From positions 4,532,103 through 4,596,102 of the forward strand of contig NC_064224.1 in the NCBI RefSeq assembly GCF_023101765.2: 64,000 bases of DNA. The letters run 5' to 3'. A program made the position numbers and the translations under genes. Numbering within the stretch: position 1 is the stretch's first letter; every line of letters starts with the position of its first letter. This DNA is from Spodoptera frugiperda (lineage: Eukaryota; Arthropoda; Insecta; Lepidoptera; Noctuidae). Below, piece by piece: positions 38,395-49,400 of this stretch. Under the pieces are notes generated by a model, which saw only the letters and a program-made list of their open reading frames with translations, searched no databases and was not told the DNA's origin.

Positions 38395-38400
38395 TTTATT
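38395..38400 (-). terminator. Poly(A) signal of mRpL35
   Basis: TTTATT on the plus strand (AATAAA on the gene strand) lies about 20 bases after the stop codon. Confidence 0.55.
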
Positions 38401-38420
38401 CTAACATTATAAACATCATT

Positions 38421-39108
38421 TCATTGTTTCACGAAAGGCTTTTTCCTTGTTGTGACGAATTCTTCTCTTGTATGGTATGGTGCATATGGGTCATCTACAT
38501 AGTACTTTGGCCTCTTCCAAAACTTGGTAACCATTTTGTCCAACATTGTGCTTTGGGTGGAGTTGCAGAACACATGCTGCCTCAAGCGTCTCTTTTGTGA
38601 AGAGGACTTCTTCCACATTTTCTTGTTCCTCCCCACCTTAGTCCTTATCCATCCTCCCCAATGTAAGCGGAAGAATCGTCGAACCACTGCCTTCACTGAC
38701 TTCCTTTTACCTTTCTGCAAACTGAATTTTGTAACAGTTCTTACAGGAACAACACTCAAATTCGATGATATATCCAAAATCTGTTTATTTTTCAACAACG
38801 AATTTTGTCCGATACATGTATGAATGGGTATCCTTAAGTTTTGTAGAGTACCATAGTTTCTGGAACTGTTACTAATAATATTGGCAGCATTCAAATACGA
38901 GACCGAAAGAGGCCGTATACTCCGAACAGCTGAAAAAGAAATAATAACCTCAAAACAAGCCGTCACAAACAAGTTGGTAAAATTGTTACACAACAAAACA
39001 GAGGCAATAAATTTTGTATTAGAATCTAATAGTGTATAGCTTTTGGATAATAATTTGTGATCATTCAAAACAAAACTAGCATTTACCAGAAATCGCCAAA
39101 CGAAACAT
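38421..39108 (-). CDS. mRpL35: Mitochondrial large-subunit ribosomal protein L35 (bL35m), 2 exons
   Basis: Exon 1 is 39087-39108 and exon 2 is 38421-38929, joined over a 157-bp GT-AG intron (531 nt, 176 aa, close to animal L35m). A longer open frame from 39143 reads through the intron, but the spliced start gives MFRLAISAVRSIRPLSVSYL, a basic, acid-free mitochondrial presequence, and is preferred. The C-terminal half is diagnostic: AVVRRFFRLHWGGWIRTKVG near 95-115, KKMWKKSS, QHVFCNSTQSTMLDKM, TKFWKRPKYYVDDPYAPYH. The protein is a structural part of the mitoribosome large subunit in the matrix. The gene faces away from Mic60, about 1.4 kb upstream of its first visible exon, so the two mitochondrial genes may share control sequence. 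Confidence 0.93.
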
Positions 39109-39376
39109 TTTAGGAAAACACAACCATCAATCAACCAAACCAATTTAATTTTTGGTAAGTGATGTGAAAATCCTCAACTCGATTGGTTGTCAAGTTGACA
39201 GTTACATTTTGTTCGCTTCATGTTGTGTTGTTTTGTTATTGAGTGTTTTTACAATCACAATCACATGTTATTAAAAATAAATTTATTTTTTGATTAAATC
39301 GTAACGTATACTCTTATTTTCTTATTTATTGATTACCTGGTTTTATTTTTCAGATGTATTCGACTAATTTTACAAA

Positions 39377-39496
39377 ATGAGTATCACTAAGAAACTGACC
39401 TACGACAAAAACCGTCTATTCTCGGTGGACGCAAATCTGTAGTCTCTGAATTTTGACAGCCCAAGTGGAGAGAGATTCCTGCCGAAAAATGTATAA
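39377..39496 (+). other. Unidentified short open stretch with one in-frame TAG
   Basis: It begins MSITKKLTYDKNRLFSVDAN and continues through a TAG at 39440-39442 as SLNFDSPSGERFLPKNV, then stops. The composition looks protein-like on both sides of the stop, which would be CAG by a single change. It follows an acceptor-like TTTTTCAG. I do not recognise the family; it may be a leader exon of Mic60, a tiny pseudogene, or chance. Confidence 0.3.
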
Positions 39497-40261
39497 ATTT
39501 ACGAACCATTTATCTAATGCTAAATTAGTATTGGTATGTACAAATTCTAATTTAATTTGGTTATCAGAATTATACTAATTCATCCTTATTTCATTGCTTA
39601 ACGAGTGTTTCATCAGACTTGTATTGATCAGTTATTCAATGTTTTGATTATGTTTTTCAGTGTTTCTTAGTTAATTCAGGTTCTAATTTAAGTATTTCAC
39701 CAACGAATCAAAGTTTACATCTCTTATCAAAAACATAAACACGGGCCTTGGTTTTGTTGTCCCTTACATAACAATCTTTGGACGTCATTTTCACAAATAA
39801 CCTACAAATTATTTATAAGGCTGTATACAGAATAGCGATTCGTGTTAAAATAGGTTTTATGACGTTTTCATAATTTTACCTGTACATTTGGTTACTTACT
39901 AGACAATTTACTGTTTTGTTTAGGTTTATTACTGTTTACAGTATGCATTTAGGTACTTTCTTTTTAATTTCATATAGGTATTACTTTGAAAATAGTACTT
40001 TAGGTAAAATAAGTTTAATCAAATTAATGTTTAGATGAAAACGTGATTTCTAGAATCTCTTAAATATTTTTTTTAAAAAGGAATAGTTTTACAACTTATT
40101 CCTAGTAGCAAATGCTCAATATCATTTATTTATGCAAAAAAAATGTTATTGTGTAACTAAGTTCACATTACTTAATGTGAGAATTTATTAATTAAAGTGT
40201 CACAATAATACTTTATCGATTAATCAGTTAATAAGAGATAAGATAATTGGAACTTATGGCC

Positions 40262-40441
40262 AGTTGGTGCTGTAGCTTGGCTACCGGCTATTGCACAATT
40301 TGTATTGGGATGGAATCAATTCCCGAACAGAAAAATACTTTATGTGATCCACAAATTGTTGTGTCTGGTCTGGGTGTCATGTATATGTGAACTTGTATGC
40401 TTGTAAATGCACCCAGGAATACAGGAAAGAAATCCAATGTT
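40262..40441 (+). repeat. SINE family B copy upstream of Mic60 exon
   Basis: TTGGTGCTGTAGCTTGGCTAC, GGGATGGAATCAATTCCCG (degenerate B box) and GGTCTGGGTGTCATGTATAT mark the copy. It ends about 50 bases before the first visible Mic60 exon. Confidence 0.65.
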
Positions 40442-40491
40442 AATAAAAAAAATAATATTATTTCCGTCATCACTTATTTCATTTCTCACAG

Positions 40492-43400
40492 GTACGACGG
40501 CATGTGGGTGATAGTTCCTGTGCTGCCCTAATAGTATTGCGGTCTCCACACCGGCGATATGCGACACAGGAGAAATGCGATGCAGTCCCAAAGCGGCCCA
40601 AGTCCACAAAGCTGTTCTGGGGAGCTATAGGCGCCACCGTACTTACTGGAGCATCCATTGCTTACGCTAAGTATGTGTTTTAATTTCTTTTTGTTTTTAT
40701 CTCGTATAATCAAATAATGTATTAGTGAGTTTGTAAAAATCATTTTTTTCAAAAGAGTAATGATGGATGTTTTTGACATACTAAATTAACTAAAAGTCAC
40801 AGTTTACTCGTCAACTGCCTCATCGGTCACTGCTGACCGACACTTAGTGGAGGATTTGCCAGGAAGTTTTCTTTCGGCCGTTAATGCTTTAATGCAGAAA
40901 AGCTCTATTAGTTTCGAATCACAGAAGGACTCTTCATTATGAGCAATACGCATAAGCTGCGCGACGTCGCCATGTCTGCGCACGCAGCTCATGGTGAGGA
41001 GTCCAGTCCACAACAATATTTGTTAAATGTCTTTAAAACCATTCACATAGCGCCGCTCCGCTTCCTTAGTGAAGTTCTACAACATTAAGTCTTTGACTGC
41101 CAATAGAAAACTGTTGAAGGCAAATCCTCCGCTAACGTCAGTCACCAGTGACTCCCTAGGCGTTTACGGTGTGAAACTGTAACTAAAACATAAAATTTTC
41201 CTCAGGCACAGTCCAGATGCTCGCAACTGGCTAGAGTCGAACATCCCTTGGGCTAACGACGTCGTGGCTCTAGTGTACCAGGAGAACACCACGTATTGGA
41301 AGGCAATCGGCAACCAGTTCAACAGGACCACCACTTATCTCAGCCATTTCATGTTCGGAAAGGTATTTTAATGACTTTATTAGTTCTTACATATGAATTT
41401 AATTTAAAAAAACAAGAAAAAAACTCGTGAAATATCATTATTTCTTTATTTATTTTAAATATTTGTTAAATATATTTTTAAATATCTATAAGTAATATAA
41501 AAATATGATGGATGGGATAGGATGACCTAAAACTGACAGCTGGCCACCAGTGGAGAAGGGTGGAATTAAGAGACATTTTGTAAATAAGCAAAAGAAGTAA
41601 CAACAGAACACTCAAAATCAGTAGAAAGGGCGAGTTTTCCTTTCTGACACTATAACTCCAGAATGTATGAACAATTTCCATGGTTTTGCATTCGTTGGAA
41701 AAGTCTTGGGCTCCGTGAGGTTTATAGCAAAGGAAATTCAAATAATTCAAAAGCCCAAATTCTGCCATAAGTCGTTATTGTACGCGGACGGAGACGCGAG
41801 TACTAGTTTAATTATAAAAAACTAGCGACCCGCCCCAGCTTCGCATGGGTGCAATGGTGATATATTATACCTGTATTATACATAAAAACCTTCCTCATGA
41901 GTTACTCTATCTATTAAAAAAACCGCATCAAAATCCGTTGCGTAGTTTTAAAGATTTAAGCGTTCATAGGGACATACAACATGACAGAAAAAGCGACTTT
42001 GTTTTATACTATGTAGTGATAAACATTTGCGTAATTATCGTAATTATCATTAGACTAGACTCATAAATAAAATTGGAGTGTTTGTTTCGAATATTGAAAT
42101 AACCACTTTTTACCACATGCATATGAAGGTACCTTCATTAGAGGACTTATCGACGGACAGACATTTTCCTTTTCTATAAAATTTTTTGCTTTGACATTGA
42201 AAAGTGTCTTCACGGTGACTTAATTTGCTTAACTTAATTTGGAATTATATTTACAGGAAGGTATGACCCCACCAGAAGTGTATCCGAGATCCGAACAGGA
42301 CATTGAAAAGGATGCTGCGATCAAATTCGCTAGCAAAACATATGTGTGTGAGTGAAAGCATAAAATTATAATATTAGCACCCAAAGTTAATAACTGATTT
42401 TGGTCTTAATATTATTGGATTGAGATAGATTTTTGACATTAGATACAGTTTCTATCAAAAACTTAAATTAACACAGAGATAAGGAGTAGTTGGGCCATTA
42501 CAAACATACAAACTGTTTTTAAATGTGGGAGAGCCATGCTTCGGTACGAAGGAGCTGGCTTGACCGGAGCGATACCACGGCCTCATAGAATACCGACATG
42601 AAATATTGTTTGCGTTGTGTTTTGTTGTGTGAGTGAGGTTACCGGAGGCGCAATTACCTTTAAATTGCACTTGTAACGCCTCTAGTGTTTCGAGTATACA
42701 TGGGCGGTAGCGATTGCTTACCATCAGATGATCCTGCTCGTTTAGCGGCTTGTCACATTCCTTTTATGTGACAGTTCACATGTTTGTAATGACCTAACTA
42801 TAGTGCCGATTATTTATTGCCTTTCCATGATGACGATTCTAATCGCAATGAGTGAGTTTGTGCCAAGGCTCGGAACCGGTTTAAAAAATACCGGTTTATA
42901 TCGATTTTCCTCCGAACTTTTCTTAAGAACGTGAACATTTAAAGAACTTTATTTTAACCTAAATTAACCGGTTTATTTGACGAGGGGCATGTCGGTAAAC
43001 GCGTTGAAATATTATTATTAAATATAATCTGAACAGTGCGCGGCGTTTATTTCATGTGCGTCCGTATTAACCGGTTTTTATTGATCTAAACCGTTTAATC
43101 CAAAAAACCTTTATGAAGACCTTTATGGTTTATGCGAACGAAACCCAATGTAAAGGTTTTGCGTTCAAGTACATAATAGCGGTTTGAAAATTTAACCGGT
43201 ATCCGAGCCTTGGTTTGTGCAACTATTATCATGCATAGTATAATTTTGCCTTATACCATATTACATTTAACCCAGGTTGAAACAATTGTCAAAAATTTAT
43301 TAGTTCGAGTTTGCATAATATAGATTAGCATTGAGTTGTTATGGGGATACATTGTTATCTAAAAAAGGATTATTTAATGGGCAATGTTACCACTATAAAC

Positions 43401-46400
43401 TGCACCATATTATTGCTAGCCATTTTAATTATGCATTAAGATGATATGACACATTTTTCATTTAAAACATTCTCATTAATATTTTGTAAGGGACGAAACA
43501 CTTGAATAAAGATAGACAAGTACATATATCATAGCTGATATTAATAGTTAAACACGATTAGTTGGTTCATTCGAGCCGGCCAATCAGAACGCCGAACGCG
43601 CTCTCGTTGAACAACCAATAGGCGTTCCATCTGCTCGTTTGAAAAAATGGTTGTAAATATCCTATACTTTGACTTTTCATATCTAGCCAAATTATTATTG
43701 GGCCTAAATTAGACAACAGAACCATATCAAAACATGTCTTTTTTGTATTTAAGAAACTAATAACATCACTCATGTCCCAAAATGTCTAATAATAACTAAC
43801 CTAACTAGATGTGTGTCCATATAACAGTGCCACCGCCGGTAATCGAACCCTTGTACGTCGAGGAAAAGGTTGTGGGTACACCGCAAATTGAAAGTAAAGG
43901 TAAGTGCATGCTAACTAAAAGCCAACTTAATGTATTTGTAAGTTAAGTTCATTTTTGTGTGCAAACTCTTATAGGTAGGAGGTGAGTTAAAATAATGGGT
44001 GCTTCAATCAAATATCGAATGATAATTTGAACCTTAATTTCTAAGCTCAAAAGTTTAAACTACATTCTACTTTACTACCTACACAATTACCTATCAAAAC
44101 CCACAAGTAATTTAATTCTAACTTTATTTTCAAGGGTCTTAAAGTCCAATTTGCCACTCACCTTTTAAAACACTCTTCTTCTTCATACACCACAAAAGAA
44201 TCACGTGTAATGAAATTCCAACCTTATTTTCCAGCGACTTTGGTCCAAACTGACAAATGTGAGCCTCAAACGGCCCAAGTAGTGAAGATTACCAAGGATA
44301 TGGTGGAACTTGAGCAAGACATGCACGAGAACACGAAGATCGCCATAGACAACTATAAAATGGCGACACAGTACTGTGCTGACTACAATAAGGCTTTGTT
44401 CAAGGTTTGTATCTGAGTCTATTTTATGGTTTTTATTGGTATTGTTATTACTTAAAGTCCTTCAAATCGAATCTATGAACTCTTTAGACGGCAAGGTGAT
44501 AATCATTTTCTTCCATACCTTGCGTATTTACAACTTAAAGCAAATACGCTAATTGTTGTATTAAACACACACAACAAGCTTTCAAAAACAAACAATATAC
44601 TTTATTACATTGTGATAAGGTTTAAAATCCAAAATCATTGTAATATTTCAGGTCATCGAAGCATCCTTGGATGATATGGATAAGAAATACTTCAGTGGAC
44701 TGCAAGGTCTACAACAACAGATGCACAATGCACAGACTAAGGCGAAAGCAGCCTCTGCTAAAGCCAAATGTGCTATTGGTAAGTTCATTTTATACCTATT
44801 AATTAAAAAAAAATTGTAACAAAGAAGGATCACAATCGATACAAAATTACCCCACGTCCTATAACAACGTGACAATAGTATCATATGAGATGATGATGAG
44901 ATCCAGGAGAAATAAAAGTATAATCTCAAAAATAAGTCTCTAATAGGGGTATCTGGTGGGGCAATTATTTATCCATTATTGATCCATCTCCTTTAAACTT
45001 AAATGCTAGATGATTATTAGAATCCAATCATCCTAAGCATCTTAAGCATTTGAGCATTAATCACCATGCTTGTTCAATGTAGGTTGGCAATTTCAAACTT
45101 AAAATTAATTCTAAATAATCTAGGAAAGTACATATAACTCGGGAAAAGTCACATTGGCACTTGCCGTTAATAGGTTTCGAATCAGCAGTCTCGTGCATGA
45201 GAAGCAGACGTCTTTAACCTCTGGCCACCACAACATCTTTGATTGCTTACCATCAGATAATCCATCAGCTCAATACATCCCTCTTTAAGAATGACGTCTT
45301 ATTAATGTTCTTATAATACTGTATCTCCATTATCCAGAAAACTTGGACCGTATGATCAAGAGTGGCATGCAGGCGCCTCCAGAAAGCCAGGCTACCACCA
45401 AGCGTTACATCAAGCAGTTCCGCGAGGACCTGATAGCGGCTGAGAAGAATTTCAGCGCCGAACAGGAGAAATCTGTTATTAGCGATAGTTATTGGAATAA
45501 GGTATGTTGTTATTACTTTTTTTATATAAGACAACTAGCTACTTCCGCGCGGTTTCACCCGGTCTGCTTTGCTCCTGTTGGTTATAGCGTGATGTTCCAT
45601 AGCCTATAGGCTTCCTCGATAGATGCACTACCTAACACAAAAAGAATTATTAAAATTGGACCAGTAGTTCCGGAGATTAGCGCGTTTAAACAAACAAAGT
45701 CATCAGCTTTGTAATAATAAAAATATTAGTGACCTGCCCCCTGACGGTTTTAAATAAGTCGTATGTAAACTCTAGAGAAAATCAGTAATACAGTCGTCAA
45801 TAGTACAGTCGTTCCGGAGATATGGGCGTACATACAACGTGACTCATAATTTTTGTTGAATTATGGACGTTTGCCACTGCAGGAACCGAAAGATGGAACT
45901 AAAGATAGAACTAAAGATGAGAATAAAGATGAATCTAAAGATGAATGCGATATGGAAACATCGTGTTCCAAAGAATAATGGTCCATATTACAAATGCCGT
46001 TACGTGGAAATTACCGTAGCATCTCCATGCTAAAATAAACTAAGATTATGAGGATTCACTGTGACGGCTACAAAAGAACTTATGTAAAAAATAAAAGAGA
46101 CAAGACGACAATGGTGATTGTGAACCAAAGAGAACGACATTAATTTATTTTGCTAATTAGCTACAAAAGAGCACTTATACGCGTCAAAATTATTATAAGG
46201 AAAAATCTAGATGATATCGGCATTTCCTAACTACTCTGAGAAGAAAAACCGAATCAAACTCAGAGGTTAACACATAAAAAGGAAAAATTATTCACAATCA
46301 AAACTGTCTTGTTTGGCACATACACTGATATACCTTGGTTCCAATATAATATCTAATATTCTGGTGAATGTGAGTGTTACATCATATGGAATGTAACTTT

Positions 46401-49400
46401 CATTTGTGTGCTACCATAATTATTATTATACCAGGTGGTAAAGTATACTTAGATCTTTTAAACACACGAAAATATTCAGTAATAAACCATAACTCTTTTT
46501 AGGGGGGGGGGGATCACCCAATGTCTTCTCCCGCCCTGGGCGAGACGAGAGGGGGTGACATTCTTACTGAATAAAAACCACCCCGTTTCTCCGTTCCTAC
46601 TCCTGCTTTTCGAGCCGGAGCCCTGGTAAACCCGCTAGGTAGTCCGCAGCTTCGGATCAAGCATCAGCCCTACTGAGCTTCATAGAACTAAATCCTTAAT
46701 ACATACTTGATATTTAATAAAAATAATTCCATTTGCAGGTGGAAGCAGCTCGTACCATGTTCAAGGACGAGCTACAGGCACTATTCCCCGGCATCGACAT
46801 CGGAGCACGCAAGCTGAATATACGCGGCGACACCGACCTACTACTTGTATACACTCTGAAGAGGGTGAGCATATAATTATTAATACTTATAAATATAAAT
46901 CTTTTACATGGTATAAGCCGGTAAACGAGCCGATCACCTTATGGTAAGCATAGTCGCCGCCCATGGACACCCTAAACATCAGAGCCGTTATAAGTGCGTT
47001 GTCGGCCTTTTGGGGATTGGAAATTTAAGGGTTCAGAAGCGGGGATTGAGAAGATTGGGAAGTAGGGTAATTGTTGGGGAAACGTAATTTGGAAAACGGG
47101 GGAGGGTTATTAGGCATCCGGTAACCTCACTTACATAACAAAACATAACGCAAGTATTGTTTCACGTCGGTTTTCTATGAGGCCGTGTTATCATTTCGGT
47201 CCAGCCGAAAACTACTATTTACCTGCGACTTTAGTTACGATAATCGAAAGATTTAAACAACATTGTTCTTTATCTTTTTTACCATGAAGCATATTTTTTA
47301 TTAAATATTTTATGTATGTGATTTCAGATACAATACCTGCAGAATCAATTAGCAGAGTTGCAGACGATTCGCGACCTTAAAATCAACAGGGCTATCGAAT
47401 GTAAGTTTTAAGTTTTTTATTTTATTTGAATAGGTTCATGTCTCAGTAAATTCTATTTATACATATTTTAAGACCAGCATGCATGAAAAGACTGATGACT
47501 GTTGATGAACGAACGAGGTACGTAAAATACTAAAGAGGCTTTTAAGTGTGGGAGAGCCGTGCTTCGGCACGAATGAGCCGGCAGGACCGGAGTGATACGG
47601 TCTCACAAAAATATCCGACGTGAAATAACGCTTGCGTTGTATTTCGTTGTGTAAGTGAGGTTACCGGAGGCTCAATTACCATCCCCCACCCCTTCCCAAT
47701 CCCCGATTTCCCAACAACACGTCAATAAATCACGTAATTACTTACAGGTCACGACGAGAAAGCAATAATTGAAGCTAAGGCCGAAGACATCGTTAGGACA
47801 GAGAGGATGGCAAGAGAAACTGAATTCATGAAAAAGGTATGTGTACTCTAAATTGAATCTTATGTTTAAGTGAATAAGAACTTATTTTCTAGAATACTTG
47901 AAGAAGATATATGCAATCAAAATTGAATCTTATATTAAGGTTAATAAGTGCCTATTTTGTAGTATTCTTGAAGAAGGCATATGCAACCAAAATTGAATTT
48001 TAAATACACGTGGATAGAATCTCTTTTTGTTAAATTTGTGATAAATATGTGTTATCTTCTTACAGACCATGTTGATACAAGCGGAAGCCAACAGGCAGAC
48101 TAAGGAAGCTCTCAAGAAACAGCTGGAGCTCCAACAAGAAATCATGCATGACAGAATCGCTAAGAAAGAGAAGGAGGTAACTATTTATGAATATATTTTT
48201 TTATTAGTACGTTCTAAGATTATTTAAACATATAGACTTATAATTTCTATTAAAAATAAGTCGCGTTTTCCTTCCTGATGTTATAACTCCAGAACGCATA
48301 AACCGATTTCCAAGGTTTTGTACGTGTTGGAAAAGTTGGTCTCGGACTCTGTGAGGTTTATAACAAAGATAATTCAGGAAAAAATTCAAAAGAAAAGCAC
48401 GGAAATTCATTGGTGGCGAAACGGAGTTCGTCGGGTTTGCTAGTAATTTCTAATTATAAGTTTCAAATCCATCTTGAGCAAGCGTGATTAATGCTCATTC
48501 CTTCTCCGTGTGAGAAGAGATTTAGCAGTGGGTTATTTATAAGCTGATTATGTTGACGAGATTTCGCGCGAACGTACTTTCGCATAATTATATTTTGGAA
48601 CTTTACACGCGCGTGGTAACGAAATTTTGTTGTTTTGTCTAAACTAATGAGTATACAAAAAAGTTTTTTTCGGAAAGTTGTTTGTAATCATGAGTACAAT
48701 CACGTGTTTAAATATCGGTCACTAATTACCAGTCACCCTATATGTACCTAAATAATGATATAAAATATCATCATGTTCATTTAAAATGGATGGTCTCACG
48801 AGTTATAACCCAAAATATACATATTATTATTTTAGTTTTGTATGAAATTGTTTGTTTATAGATGATGGCCAACTTCAACCGCGCGGTGTCTGAGCAAGTG
48901 GAGGCCGAGCGAGTTGAGTTCAAGAAGGAATTGGCCGCCATGGCCGGCAAGCTTAAAGCTATTGAACAGACGCTAAAACGTACGTAACGTGCTGTCTTTC
49001 TCACTTTATTTAATAACAGTCCTGAGTACTATTTAGTTAATTAGAATTAAGTGGAACTAAGTTTTTAGGTATGTAAGTATGTTGGATATGTATGTTAAAC
49101 TTTAATTATTTATAAATACTTTATTGTACACCACGTTAACACATAGGACAAGATAATTAGCATTCTTTAAAAAAATAAGATAAGCATGCTTTAGAATTTT
49201 ATTTGATAAATTCTTAAAAAATAAAATAAGCATGCTTTAGAATTTTATTTGATAAATTCTTTAAAAAAACTCCATATAATATTCAAATGAATGTTACGTA
49301 GTAATTTTAAGTTTTTTTTTTTTTTTGTAATTTACCGGTCACATTTGACAACTGTACACTTAGTGCGAGTTTGCTTTACGTTTAAAATAAACGGATCGAG

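Larger units (their letters stand above)
39109..40491. other. Divergent spacer between mRpL35 and Mic60
   Basis: It should hold the Mic60 first coding exon (a Met-led presequence ending in phase 0), but I could not place it. A GTAAGT donor at 39155 and a TTTTTCAG acceptor at 39346-39353 could bound a leader intron. A short open stretch with one TAG follows (39377-39496). A SINE B copy is at about 40262-40441. Confidence 0.5.

Noticed and set aside
39086..39143. Longer mRpL35 start at 39143 (MVWLIDGCVF...)
   Set aside because: It reads through a clear GT-AG intron and gives a Phe/Val/Cys-rich, non-presequence N-terminus; the spliced start at 39108 gives a proper mitochondrial presequence in the same frame.
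39100..40480. Candidate first coding exons for Mic60
   Set aside because: Short Met-led stretches (for example at 39222, 39377 and 39947) either lack a good donor in phase 0 or do not resemble a mitochondrial presequence.
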